From Sorex araneus (taxonomy: Eukaryota > Chordata > Mammalia > Eulipotyphla > Soricidae): a stretch of 64,000 nucleotides of DNA. The position numbers and the translations under genes are program-made. The stretch covers positions 193,147,000 to 193,210,999 of the forward strand of contig NC_073306.1 of assembly GCF_027595985.1 (NCBI RefSeq). The letters run 5' to 3'. This document shows, one piece after another, positions 21,058-31,949 of this stretch (the first letter of the stretch is position 1; each line of letters opens with the position of its first letter). The notes below the pieces were generated by a model. It searched no databases. It saw nothing but the letters and a program-made list of their open reading frames with translations, and had not been told where the DNA came from.

Positions 21058-21200
21058 ACAGTATCACTGTCATCCCGTTGCTCATCAATTGCTCGAGCGG
21101 GCTCCAGTAAACTCTCCATTTGTCCCTGTCATGTGCTAGTGTAGCCCAATGGCGTCTGCTCACTCCAGGAACATGAGGACCATGATGTTGTTACTATTTT
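21058..21200 (-). mobile_element. SINE form B, variant 5' part, antisense
   Basis: It begins as form B (GTATCACTGTCATCCCGTTG, GCTCGAGCGGGCTCCAGTAA) and then changes to CTCTCCATTTGTCCCTGTCA, GTGTAGCCCAATGGCGTC and GGAACATGAGGACC, which other copies here do not have. Confidence 0.7.
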
Positions 21201-21382
21201 AAAATTAATAAGTTAGATTAAACATGATAAAAAAGAAAGTATATAATATCGTAAACAATGCTAATATCAGATCTGAAAGAGGAAATATTACTGAGTTTCA
21301 TGGACTTTAAGTGGATAATAAAAAATATCATATAAAACTTTATGTTCATAAATTTCTTAAGATGAAATGGACTGATTTCAAT

Positions 21383-21400
21383 CATACATATACACACACA

Positions 21401-21445
<45 letters not shown>

Positions 21446-21446
21446 G
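21383..21446. repeat. (CA)n microsatellite
   Basis: CA repeats with one AAAC interruption, followed by a short TATATA run. Confidence 0.97.
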
Positions 21447-21913
21447 GTTCATAGAATATACATTTGTTCTCAGGACACTCCCATAGGTTGCATGTTTGAA
21501 TCCAACAATGAAGTTTCAGTGTCAAGATGAACAGGATAAATCAAATTCTCTGTAATAACTTGTTATACACAGCATGACAGCACTTCCTTTTCAAGGGTTT
21601 ATATTTTTCTAACATCTGTGTCATAGAATTTGCATCTAGATCTATTTCTCTTGAAAGTTTTCCCCCCTCAAAAAAAAAAGAAAATTCTTTCAAACCTACT
21701 TTAAGGCCTTCTTTGGAATATTCTATATTAATTTTATTATTTTTTATGAAAAAACAGAGCCAGACTCATAATAGCTAATTATTAATTATTTTATATTTGT
21801 GTTATGTGGGTACTCAAGTAAATTTAAGATACAGGGTCACAAATTTTATTTCTTATACTAATTTTTATTCATTCCAGTTACCAGCGAGCTCATAGGTTAA
21901 TTGTCTAATTCTT

Positions 21914-23092
21914 TTTTTTTTTAATTTTTTATTGAGTCACCATGTGGAAAGTTACAAAGTTTTCAGGTTTAAATCTCAGTTATACAATGCTCGAATACCC
22001 ATCCCTTCACCAGTGCTCATATTCCACCACCAAGAATCCCAGTATAGCTGCACCCCACCCCCCCACACCCCTAACCCCCCACGCCCCTAGCCCCCCCACC
22101 CTTAGCCACCCCCCCCGCCTGTGTAACTAATAAATTTCACTTTACTTTCACTTTGATTGCATACAATATTTCAACAAAACTCACTATTATTGTTTGGAGA
22201 GTCTCTCCCCTAAAGTGAGACCTGCTGAAAAGGAAGCATTAGATAATTTGTTTTCCATTGCTGAGGATGAAGAAGTATGAGGTCGAGTGACCACACTTAG
22301 CAGCCTCTCAGTTTTGGGTTTCTGTAATTTAGTATTTTAGTAACTAAGTCCAGAGGGATATCTGCCAGAAGTTGCATCGTTGCCAACTTGTACTTCTCAG
22401 TTATATTATATTCCACATATGAGTGCAATCATTCTATGTCTGTCTCTTTCTTTCTGACTCATTTCACTCAACATGATACTTTCCATGTTGATCCATTTAT
22501 ATGTAAATTTCATGACTTCATGTTTTCTGACAGCTACATAGTATTCCATTGTGTAGATGTACCAGAGTTTCTTTAACCAGTCATCTGTTTTGGGGCACTC
22601 TGGTTTTTTCCAGATTCTGGCTATTGTAAACAGTGCTGCAATGAACATAGAAATACATATGCCATCTCTACTATACCGTTTTGCCTCTCCTGGATATATT
22701 CCCAGGAGTGGTATTGCTGGGTCAAATGGAAGCTCAATTTCTAATTTTTTGAGAATCGTCCATATTGTTTTCCATACACCCAAACAAGATAACCCTATTA
22801 AGGAAGCATTTGATAATTAGTTTTCCATTAAAAGATTATATGTTTTCAGGTTTTAGAAAAGGTTGCGCGGCCGCGCGGCCGAGTGGCTCGGATGTGTCCC
22901 AGTCCTGAATCCCGGAGCCGTGTTAGTTGCTGCTCAGTGTCGCCAGGGCTCCATCTGGAGAAGGTGTGCTGGCTGCACTTCCTCCTTCTGGCTCCCCGGT
23001 GTTGTTGGCCCCAATTTGGGTCTGGAGCATTTTCCGGGCCACATTGCTCACCAGAATGCCTGCCGCTTCTCTGTTGATTGTGGCAAGATGGC
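21914..23092 (-). mobile_element. internally deleted L1 with GC-rich 5' end and 16-bp TSD
   Basis: Read on the minus strand it starts GCCATCTTGCCACAATC, passes a GC-rich segment with NotI-like GCGGCCGC repeats near 22865, then about 380 bp of ORF2 C-terminal coding sequence (22406-22783), then the 3' UTR and poly-A at 21914. ORF1 and most of ORF2 are absent. TAATTGTCTAATTCTT at 21898-21913 and 23093-23108 shows that both ends belong to one insertion. Confidence 0.85.
22406..22783 (-). pseudogene. L1 ORF2 C-terminal fragment
   Basis: An open stretch of 125 codons contains PAIPLLGIYPGEAKRY, FIAALFTIARIWKKP and MEYYVAVRKHEV, the usual far C-terminal part of L1 ORF2p. The endonuclease and reverse transcriptase domains are missing, so it cannot support retrotransposition. 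It is part of the deleted element at 21914-23092. Confidence 0.9.
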
Positions 23093-23109
23093 TAATTGTC
23101 TAATTCTTA

Positions 23110-23640
23110 ACAATATAAATGCAAGCTGGCAACTCTCTCCCTTTTTCCTATTGCTTCCTTATTTCCATGTAGTATTTGGATCATTTTAGTATTACGTTAT
23201 TTTGCTTTTGTGATAATAATACAATAATAATACAACTCTAGCTATATTATGGATTAAATTGACTGGCAATCTAACAAAAAACCTTTCTTACATATGCTGT
23301 TTCTTGATAAGCTCATGTCTTACAGGCCTTAGTTCTCATATAGCAAAAGTCCATCAGAATCTAACTTTAGGGAATTACTTCATAGTTATCAATCTCATTA
23401 AACTTTTTTCTGACCTAGATATCATACAGATAACTTAGAACAGGAATAACAATTTTCTCTAGAAGAGAACGCACAAGAATCTCAGCCCATAACTGAGACA
23501 ACCTTCATATTCTCGTGGAATTTACATAACCTGGTCAGTAAGCCGGTTATTCAGTAAATGATACATATGTATAAAATACAAAAATTCTAACATTTGAATG
23601 ATAAGCGACAACAAACTATGTATGTCAAAACATTATTTAT
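23110..23640. other. intergenic sequence, nothing recognised
   Basis: AT-rich and unique as far as can be seen. Confidence 0.45.
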
Positions 23641-23792
23641 TGGGGTCAAAGAGGTAAGATATGGATGAAGGCGCGTGTCTTGCATCCTGAGTAGCTCCAG
23701 GAGTGATCCCTGAGCACAGAGCCAGGAGTGAGCACTGAGCACGACTGGGCATGGCCTCCAAACCAAGCAAAGAAACAAAAAATCACTGCTTA
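23641..23792 (+). mobile_element. old SINE form A, sense
   Basis: GGAGTGATCCCTGAGCACAG, CTGGGCATGGCCTCC and an A-rich end identify it. Confidence 0.7.
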
Positions 23793-24054
23793 TTATGCAG
23801 CTGTGCTTTCTTTGTTAAAAACACAATTTCGCCATGAAATATGTTCCAACTGGGGAAAACGTAGAGAATATTGAAAAGGCCGTGAATTCTCATAAACAAA
23901 AACTCAATATTAATTAAAAAAATTGTAAGAGATCAAACTGCTGTTCAATGAGTTTGTCTTGTATAAAATTAAATACACCCCCAGGTATAAATACTACTAA
24001 TAAGTGAAAGTGCTATAGGTGTTTGAACTAATATAGAATTAAATGTTGGTGATT

Positions 24055-24185
24055 CAGGGGCCAGGTCCACTCCTGGCTATGCTTAAGGCTCCTCCAGAGC
24101 TACATTCAACTCATATCAAACTTGAACTAAGGGTGTCACACCTGCTAAGCTTGGATTCTACCCCTGAGTCATATTTTAGTCCCAC
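24055..24185 (-). mobile_element. old SINE, antisense
   Basis: CACTCCTGGCTATGCTTAAG and CCCCTGAGTCATATTTTAGT follow antisense order; strongly diverged. Confidence 0.45.
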
Positions 24186-24274
24186 TATGGTTTAAATTTC
24201 AGTTGGGAAAATTTCAGATAGTGAAAATTATTTGTCACTGAGTCTGAAATAACTTCTGTGTTAAAAGCCTAGAG

Positions 24275-24445
24275 GAGACCATTGTTGGTGGAAAATGAGC
24301 ACTGGTGGAGAGATGGGCACTCGGTCATTGTATGACTGAAACGTAAGCATGAAAACCTGTAAGTCTGTAACTTTGTCTCATGGTGATAAGCTAATAAAAT
24401 AAAATTTAAAAACAATAAATAAAAATAAATAATAAATAAATAAAA
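24275..24445 (+). mobile_element. L1 extreme 3' end, sense
   Basis: ATTGTTGGTGGAAAATGAGC through TCATGGTGATAAGCTAATAA and a long (AAATA)n tail match the 3' ends at 18200 and 49220. Confidence 0.88.
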
Positions 24446-24475
24446 TCATCAAGGATAGATTATTCAAAGATGACT

Positions 24476-24675
24476 TGGCCAGAAAGGTAGTACAGCAATT
24501 GAGGTACTTGCCTTGCACGCAGCAGACCCCAGTTCAGTTCCCCACGCCACGCATGGTTTCTCAAGCACTGCCAAGAGTGATCTCTGAGCACAGCCAGAAA
24601 TAAACCCTGAGCACAAAACCCTGAGCACAGCTGGGTGGGTGTGGCCTCAAAACCAACAACAATCACAAAAAGCAT
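24476..24675 (+). mobile_element. old SINE form A, sense, with inner duplication
   Basis: GGTACTTGCCTTGCACGCAG to GGTGTGGCCTCAAAACC. CCCTGAGCACA appears twice in a row near 24605-24630, a small internal duplication. Confidence 0.8.
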
Positions 24676-24679
24676 GATG

Positions 24680-25030
24680 AGTAAAAGTTAAAAACAATAA
24701 TAATTTGAAATCTGTGATGGTTCAGTTAAAATGAATGTCTTCCGATGAAATTTACATTTCTTTTAGATTAGGAGATTTGGGTAGGTGATAGACGGTTACT
24801 CAGAAGTACTGTTCATCTTAACAACTATCACTACTAGGACAGAAACAATAACTGACATTCATTGAAGTGATACTAGCAGCCTTATATGGAATTCTAATCT
24901 TACATCTGTTGTTTTTTTTTTTAGTTTTTGCTGTGTTGGGGTTCAAATCCAGGATTTTAGACATGTGAGTTTACATAAACTCTACATTATACCATATTCC
25001 AGACTCTACAAAGCTTTTACTTTTTTTTCA
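24680..25030. other. intergenic sequence, nothing certain
   Basis: Unique AT-rich DNA; GGGGTTCAAATCCAGG near 24937 may be a trace of an old SINE. Confidence 0.35.
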
Positions 25031-25035
25031 TATTT

Positions 25036-25211
25036 TTTTTTTTTTTGCTTTTTTGGGTCACACCCGGTGATGCACAGGGGTTACTCCTGGCTCTGCACTC
25101 AGGAATTACTCCTGGTGGTGCTCAGGGGACCATATGGGATGCTGGGAATCGAACCCGGGTTGACCGCGTGCAAGGCAAACGCCCTACCCACTGTGTTATT
25201 GCTCCAGCCCC
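25036..25211 (-). mobile_element. SINE form A, antisense
   Basis: A well-kept copy from poly-T and GGGTCACACCCGGTGATGC to GTTATTGCTCCAGCCCC. Confidence 0.95.
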
Positions 25212-25214
25212 TTT

Positions 25215-26100
25215 TTTTTCAAATTTTTATAAATTTCACTACTGATCACATTAGGCCAGGCCTGTTGAGGAAGACTTGCAATCTCAGTGCTCAGAGAGTT
25301 TTGGGAGTAACAAAGGCCACACCCAGCGTACCCAGAAAGGAAAGGCCCAGTCAATCAGAATGGTCTTCACTCCACTGAGTCATATGCCCAGCCCTCATCC
25401 GATGCTTTTGTATCATGTGTCATTCATATTAATGTTTTAATAATCCAACTCAATATATAGTGTTATTTTCTTTTTTACAAATTACATCATTGAACTTCAG
25501 GAAGTTTGACATACTTGACAAATTTATGTAGAGACTAGGTAAATAAAGATTAATTTGGGAGGACACAGAGGACTGATACTCACAGTCATAGTAACATTTC
25601 TCATAGTTAGACATATGGGCAGTTAAAAATGCTTTTGAAGAAACAAAAGATAAAAGTAAAGAGACAGTGAAGAACTTTAGAGACAAGCCCTCATGCTTTA
25701 TTTAGATTTCTGAAAGGCAGCATCTTAAGTGTATTAGCTGAATGTCTATAATTTGGTTATTTTTATGATACTTGAGCCTTCCCTCACAATTTACCTTAAA
25801 GGAATCATAATGTACAAAAATTAAAATAATAAATCTCTTACAAGTTATTTAGGAGATCTTCATGGTCTTGAAGAAAGTAATACTTTGTCCCAAGAATAGT
25901 AAAATTACCGAACATGCAAGAGGACTCAGTAAAGTAATTAAGCACCACAGATTAGGATGCAGAGAAACATTTGAATGGAGTGTGCAGGACTAAAGTACTG
26001 GGCAGGTCTATTCTAATTGCCCTGGTGTGGGACTTTCTAGGCAGATAAGAGTCAGTCTGTTACTAGGGTACTATAAAGGGGTGGGGGAAGACGTGGACGA
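25215..26100. other. intergenic sequence, nothing certain
   Basis: About 25250-25400 has some antisense SINE-like words (GGCCACACCCAGCG). The remainder is unique. Confidence 0.35.
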
Positions 26101-26104
26101 TAGA

Positions 26105-26256
26105 CAGCTACTTTGCTTGCTGAAAACCTAAATTAAACCCCTGCACCCCCCATGGTCCTCCAGAAGCAAGCCCCCAGCACTAAGCACCAAGCAGAAAGGA
26201 ACCCCTTAGTACTGCAAGATGTAGCCCCCAAAACAAACAAGGTTAAAAAAAAAAGA
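26105..26256 (+). mobile_element. old SINE form A, sense
   Basis: CACCCCCCATGGTCCTCC, CAAGATGTAGCCCCCAAAAC and poly-A identify a worn sense copy. Confidence 0.65.
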
Positions 26257-26280
26257 CTGAACTTTGGTGATCTCCATCTT

Positions 26281-27045
26281 TTTTTATTTTTTTTTATTTT
26301 ATAGAGTAGCTCAAAATATTCCATTACGTTTGATATTCAAACGCCAATCCCACCACCATTACACCTTCCCACCACCATATTTCAGATGTTTCCATCCCGA
26401 ACCCCAACCCCTGCCTCAAAGCATAACCAAAATAATATATTTCGTATTGTTTGTTGTGCAAAACTGCTGAAAATGCTACTAAAAAGTTCCTTCGAGGAAA
26501 GAGCGTGAAGATTGTTGTATTTCGCTCAGGGGCCATTAAGCCCTTCTATAAGAGATCACCAACATGTTGTTAAGGCTTGAGCCTTGTGTGCTTTATATAC
26601 ATATTCATATCTGTAAAAAAAATGTATATTTCCCTCTAAGATTGGTTGCCTCCTACTTTGAACCGTACCGAACGTGGTGCGGCAATCTTGGAGTGTGGGT
26701 CGGGTGTGTGGTTTGGCCCCGAGATCCAGGAATAGATTCGCTCATGGGTGAGGCTGGAGGAGACTGTGGAGGCCGGCCATGACCAGGACAGCGGCTGGGT
26801 TCTGTTTTTGCTTTTTGGGTTACACCTGGCGATGCACAGGGGTGAGTCCTGGCCCTGCACTCAGGAATTAGTCCTGGCGGTGCTCAGGGGACCATATGGG
26901 ATGCTGGGAATCCAACCCGGGTCTGCCGCATACAAGGCAAACACCCTACCCGCTGTGCTATCACTCCAGCCCCTGAGGCTGGGTTCTGGAGGTTTGGGGC
27001 TGCTGGGGCTGGGTCCCTTGGGACGGGGAGGGAGGGGCCTCAGGG
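26281..27045 (-). mobile_element. short L1-derived element with GC-rich 5' end and 15-bp TSD
   Basis: On the minus strand it runs from the GC-rich end near 27045 to poly-A at 26281, with an L1-like 3' tail (antisense CCCACCACCATTACACC). GGTGATYTCCATCTT lies at 26266-26280 and 27046-27060. Without the nested SINE it is about 590 bp and has no ORF. Confidence 0.75.
26805..26976 (-). mobile_element. SINE form A nested in the L1-derived element
   Basis: The antisense copy is flanked by GGCTGGGTTCTG at 26793-26804 and 26977-26988, which lie inside the older element. Confidence 0.95.
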
Positions 27046-27060
27046 GGTGATTTCCATCTT

Positions 27061-27575
27061 GTCCCATCAAAGCTCGTTCCAGCTGAGACCTCTGGAGGGG
27101 AGACACACGTTGCCATCTGAGCTGCTTTCACTCAGTCTTATTTTCCTCTCCTCCTCTCCAAGCAGGTCAGCCTTCACACTCCGGGACTGGTAACAGTAGT
27201 TTCTTGTCTCCTTTTCACTCGCATCTTCATTCTGTGGCTTTACAAAACTCAGCTTAAGTGTCCCCATCTTGCATGTTCAGTAGTTTTACTACTCTTGTGA
27301 CAAAATATTACTTTCTTCAAGACAATAAAGATCTCCTAAATAACTTGCAAGAGATTTGTTATTTTAATTTTTTACAGTATGATTCCTTTAAGGTCAATTC
27401 CTGTCAGCCTATCTCATATTAAGAGAATCAGTCAATGAGTCATTATAAACTATTGTCCTTCATTTTTGACCAATATTTTCTTCTTGTCCCAAGTTACAAT
27501 TAGCAGCATTAACTCTGACCATTTTTTGCATCAGATATGTTTCAAAGAAATTTGTATGCTGTTGAGAAGCCAACT
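27061..27575. other. intergenic sequence, nothing recognised
   Basis: Unique DNA next to the polypyrimidine tract. Confidence 0.4.
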
Positions 27576-27577
27576 TT

Positions 27578-27764
27578 CTCCCTTCCTTCCTTCCTTCCCT
27601 CCCCTCTTTCTTTCCTTCTTTCTTTTCTTTCTTTCCTTTTTTCTTTCCTTCTTTCTTTCCTTCTTTCTTTCCTTCTTTCTTTTCTTTCTTTCCTTTTTTC
27701 TTTCCTTCTTTCTTTCCTTCTTTCTTTCTTTCCTTCTTTCTTTCTTTCCTTCTTTCTTTCTTTC
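27578..27764. repeat. polypyrimidine (TTCC/TTTC)n tract
   Basis: About 187 bp of almost pure C and T on the plus strand in TTCC, TTTC and TTTTC steps, a mirror-like tract able to form triplex DNA. Confidence 0.97.
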
Positions 27765-27944
27765 TCCTGTGCCAGGGATCAGATCTAGGGTCACACATAT
27801 GTATGACAGGCTATATACCAAATACTTATCTAAATCACAGCAATTTTTCGTTCAGTACTCCCATATTTAGTATGACTTAAAAAAAAGATAATTTTAGAAA
27901 AAATAATGAAATATTTAAAAATTAAGGGAAGAAGAATCTGTGCT

Positions 27945-28092
27945 TATGAAGCCAGAAAGATAAAGCCTTCAGTGAAGGTAACCAGGGTTTGATCCCCAGC
28001 ACCACATATGTACACCATCTGGGATCACTTCTGAGTACAGACCCAGGAGTAATCCCTGAGCACCATAGGATATGAACCCCGAAAAAAAATTT
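27945..28092 (+). mobile_element. old SINE form A, sense
   Basis: CAGGGTTTGATCCCCAGCAC and GGAGTAATCCCTGAGCACC identify it. Confidence 0.75.
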
Positions 28093-28254
28093 AAGGGATT
28101 TGCATTTATTTTTGTGCCCTATGTGATTCTTTAGCCTAAACTGTAAAAGCATTATATTTTCTTCAAGGTACTTCTTTTCTCATAAGGAAGTGCTTAATCA
28201 ATAAATGGATCTCTGACAACACGGCAGGAAATTAACTGCAGAGCACATCTGAGA

Positions 28255-28340
28255 CATTTCAGTATAAATGAACCACATTTCAAGAGTTCAATAGCCACTT
28301 GCAATTAATGGCTGCCGTAATGGACATTATGACAGGAGTG
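28255..28340. mobile_element. ancient hAT-type DNA transposon relic
   Basis: CACATTTCAAGAGTTCAATA and ATGGCTGCCGTAATGGACA resemble the terminal part of an old hAT-Charlie MITE of mammals. The exact family is not assigned. Confidence 0.5.
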
Positions 28341-28344
28341 AAAA

Positions 28345-28912
28345 AGAAAGGTGCTTGCTCCCACTTTTCTCTACTTTGACAGAGAATATATCACTTTTAT
28401 TTGTAATAACAACCTACACTGATGATACTATTTTTACTTCAAAGTCATCCCCTCTATAATTATTTCTACACCCTGAAAACTTGCTATTTCTTGTTTAGCA
28501 TTTTTCAGTCCTTTAAAGTGCAAAAATATGGGAAGCACCATACAAGTTATTGAATCAATTTTATGCTATGACTCACTTTGATACAGCTTTTCATTTTCTG
28601 GTTCGCTTATGTAATAAAGAATGGTATACAAAGAGGAAGAACAAGTAACCAATGTTCTTGACACCTTGTTGAGGGGAGGGTAGAAAATATATAAACAAAG
28701 ACATGCATTTGGATCCTCTGGGAAAGAGGATTCACCCCGTAATTGTGTGGACTTGTACTCGAGACCTGTACTTCCCCACGTTAGTGATGGAGGGGTAAGA
28801 GCAGGTCTCTGTTGCTCTACAGTTCTTCAATCTTTTCATCCTTGAAAATATTGAATACTAATGATTATCACTTAGAGTTGTGAAAGGTTTATTGAAAGTT
28901 AAGAACAAAACA
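28345..28912. other. intergenic sequence, nothing recognised
   Basis: Unique DNA between the hAT relic and a SINE. Confidence 0.4.
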
Positions 28913-28916
28913 CCCT

Positions 28917-29093
28917 GGGGCTGGAGCGATAGCATAGAGGGTTGGGAGTTTGCCTTGTATGGGCCAACCCAGGTTCTATTCCCAGCATCCCATACGGTCC
29001 CCCGAGCACTGCCAGGAGTGATTCCTGAGTGCAGAGCCAGGAGGAACCCCTGAGTATTGCCGGGTGTGACCCAAAAAGAGAAGAAAAAAAAAG
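28917..29093 (+). mobile_element. SINE form A, sense
   Basis: From GGGGCTGGAGCGATAGCATA to GTGACCCAAAAAGAGAAG. Confidence 0.94.
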
Positions 29094-29094
29094 A

Positions 29095-29740
29095 ATGAAA
29101 CCCCCCGGTCTGGGAGGAATTTCATATAGGACTGAGTAAAGTATGGCTCCTTTTGTAGGAGCTTATATAGGAAAACTGGTCTTCTTTCTTACCAAGTGAT
29201 AAGATTGTTACAAAGAATTCAAGTTTTCATACTGTTTGCAGAAAAGACTGACTAATTGAGAGTCTTTGCATAGGTAGTGACCTTTATCTTCTAGTCTCCT
29301 GTGAGCCTAAAGTCAGGAGGAAAATCTACAGTTTGGGAAAATTATTAACTTTTTGTTTTCAGAAAGAACCCAGGAATTTGCAGGAATGTTTAAATGGGGA
29401 ATGGGGAACAGTTCAAAAGTAGTCAATAGCAGCAGCTGGTGAGGGGAAACTGAGGCTTCCTTTCTGATTAGGCTATAATCATTCTCCACATTGGCTGTTT
29501 CAAACCACTTACTATCTCTTTGACTCTACAGCCTCTTACTTTCCTCTTGATCTTTAGCAGAGAACTTACCTTTCATTTTCCTAGGAAAAAATTATTCATT
29601 CAATAGCACTTAGGTTTTTTTCTTTCTCTTTTTGCTACTCACTTGGTAATTTACATACCCTCTTCCCATTCTTTCATCTTTCCTATCTTCTGTGGGAAAT
29701 CATTGTTATTATTTTACTTTCAAATTTCATTTTTCCTTTT
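29095..29740. other. intergenic sequence, nothing recognised
   Basis: Unique DNA with no exon or repeat that I can name. Confidence 0.4.
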
Positions 29741-29744
29741 TGTC

Positions 29745-29895
29745 TTGGTTTGGTTTGGTTTGAAGGTTGAACTTGGCTGTGTTCAGGGCTTATTCCTGGC
29801 TCTGTGCTCAGGAATCTCTTCTGACTGGAATGGGGGAACCATATGTGATGTCAGGGTTTTAACCCCAGTTGGCCACTGGCAAGGTGTTGCTCATT
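29745..29895 (-). mobile_element. old SINE form A, antisense
   Basis: GGGCTTATTCCTGGCTCTGT and GGGAACCATATGTGATGTC give the antisense order. Confidence 0.7.
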
Positions 29896-30045
29896 TTCAC
29901 ATTTCTTACTAAAAGTGTATAGAATTCAAATTGATTGCTCCATATTAATTTTGAATACTGAATCCTCGTCAAACTTCTATTTCTAATTGCTTTTTCCTAT
30001 GTGGTGAGCACTGTCAACTTAAATAATTTCAGCACTTTGGATAAA

Positions 30046-30176
30046 CACGGCAGAGCCTGGCAAGCTCCCCATGGCTTATTTGATATGCCAAAAACAGTAA
30101 CAACAAGTCTCACAATGGAGATGTTACTGGTGCCTGCTCGAGCAAATTGACGAGCAACGGGATGACAGTGACAGTG
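30046..30176 (+). mobile_element. SINE form B right-hand unit alone, with 12-bp TSD
   Basis: The copy starts at CACGGCAGAGCCTGGCAAGC and ends GATGACAGTGACAGTG, with no tRNA-like head. ACTTTGGATAAA is present at 30034-30045 and 30177-30188, so this 131-bp piece inserted as such. Confidence 0.95.
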
Positions 30177-30392
30177 ACTTTGGATAAAAGAAAGATCTTT
30201 AATTATTTCAGAGCTTCAGGATTGTCCAGAGTAAAGTGACTTCACATCACACCTTTAGGTTTTATAGCTTTGAAGAGAAGGTTAGCTTTAGTAAAGAGGA
30301 AATTCACATTTGAAGTAAGACAGTGTTACAGAACCCAAATTCATATGCTCTCAGATAGAAGGCCAATTATTCATGCTCCAGAAACAGAGGTT

Positions 30393-30450
30393 GATGAGAG
30401 AGAGAGAAAGAGAGAGAGAGAGAAAGGGGGAGAGAGAGAGGGAGAGAGAA
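30393..30450. repeat. (GA)n tract
   Basis: GAGA repeats broken by AAAG and GGGG. Confidence 0.95.
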
Positions 30451-30960
30451 TTTTATTCAGATAATAGCAACCTGAGAAGATGATGGAAGGTTAGTCCTCA
30501 AAACTGCAGGTTAACCACAAATTCACAGGAAGAGGCTTTAGGGAAAGAAACATGGGAAGCACTTTTCCGGAAGGTTGGAATACAGATTGGTGGGCTAGGT
30601 CTGGATGAGGAATAAATTCACTCAGGGGCCGACTCCCGGAGGGCCCGTGCCAATGGAACTGCAAATGAAGATTTCAGACTACAGTTTCTGACCTCTTAAT
30701 ATTTCTGGAAAGGTAAGTGGGACTTCCTTGATGTTCTTCACTATTCCTAAGCAGACAGGTTGTCTAGTGTGTGACAGTGACTTCAACTCCTAATTTCCTT
30801 GGGGCAGCTTGTAGTTCTGGTCATTTCGAATTTCTTGACTGAGGAAAGAATTCATTTATATATTTAGGATCCAAAGTAGAAGGCACCCTACCCTAGAAGG
30901 GAGTGAAAGGCAAATCTTCTAAAATATTAAAAATTTTAACATTCAAAGAATAATAAAATT
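30451..30960. other. intergenic sequence, nothing certain
   Basis: It has a locally GC-rich piece (CCGACTCCCGGAGGGCCCG near 30630) and a donor-like AAAGGTAAGTGG at about 30709. No gene is recognised. Confidence 0.35.
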
Positions 30961-30962
30961 TT

Positions 30963-31148
30963 GGGGCTGGAGTGATAGCACAGTGGGTACGGCGTTTGCC
31001 TTGCACGCGGCCGACCCGGGTTAGATTCCCAGCATCCCATATGGTCCCCTGAGCATGGCTAGGAGTAATTCCTGAGTGCATGAGCCAGGAGTAACCCCTG
31101 TGCATCGCCAGGTATAGCCCAAAAACCAAAAAAATAGTAATAATAGTA
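30963..31148 (+). mobile_element. SINE form A, sense
   Basis: From GGGGCTGGAGTGATAGCACA to AGCCCAAAAACCAAAAAAAT; AATAAAATTTT flanks both sides. Confidence 0.94.
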
Positions 31149-31162
31149 ATAAAATTTTAATA

Positions 31163-31328
31163 TTTAGGACAAGAGTGGTAGGTCAGGCATTTGCCTTGCA
31201 AGTGGATGACCCGGGCTTCATCCCCCCAGACTCATTTGCCCCCGTCCCAGCAGAGTCAGAAGTGATCCTTGAGTGAAGAGCCAAGAGTAAGTCAGGACTG
31301 CCAGGTGTGACCCCAAAACCAAAAATGA
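31163..31328 (+). mobile_element. old SINE form A, sense
   Basis: GTCAGGCATTTGCCTTGCAA to GGTGTGACCCCAAAACC. Confidence 0.8.
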
Positions 31329-31329
31329 A

Positions 31330-31749
31330 AGGGAAGAAAAGAGATGAACAGCTTCATAAAGATCTCTCTTGAATAGTGATTTTATTATCGAATAGTGATT
31401 TGATAATAAAATCTTTAAAAAAGGAATGATTGTTAAGAAGAAAGGTAAAGTAAGGTGAAAGGAAAAGGAGTAAAACAGAGTATGATATGATAGTAAACGG
31501 ACGACTATATGCAGGCAGAGACAGGGGGTGGCCTGGGAATGTATGTTTGGAAAAACTGCCTGAAACCTAAACCAATGTGAGGCCATGCAGGGCTTTAAGA
31601 CAAAATACTCAGGAGCCCAGAAAATAATTTAGCTGAAGAAGTTCTAGAATATCAGCCCAGGAGGCACCAGGAACAGAAGGACAAGGGCTGCGATAGGAAA
31701 TCAAGAATGAACTCCAGAAGTTCTTTGTCCTCTCTCCCCTCCCCCCTCG

Positions 31750-31750
<1 letters not shown>
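31330..31750. other. intergenic sequence, nothing recognised
   Basis: Unique DNA, purine-rich in its first part. Confidence 0.4.

Positions 31751-31809
<59 letters not shown>
31751..31809. repeat. (CA)n microsatellite
   Basis: An almost pure CA run of about 59 bp. Confidence 0.97.
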
Positions 31810-31810
<1 letters not shown>

Positions 31811-31949
31811 ACCCCAGCAGGAAAAGTCCCATTAGCTCCTATTTGTGTAAAGAATTTGAGACAAAGGCTATTCTGGAAAATATCTGCACTTAACATTCCT
31901 CCAAAAGTCACTCAGGAATTTTTTTCACTCCAAAGAAGCAGATATTTCC

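Noticed and set aside
22406..22783. Intact L1 ORF2
   Set aside because: Only the C-terminal 125 codons are present; catalytic domains are missing.
27460..27870. Lys/Glu-rich and Ser/Phe-rich frames
   Set aside because: They are translations of the polypyrimidine tract.
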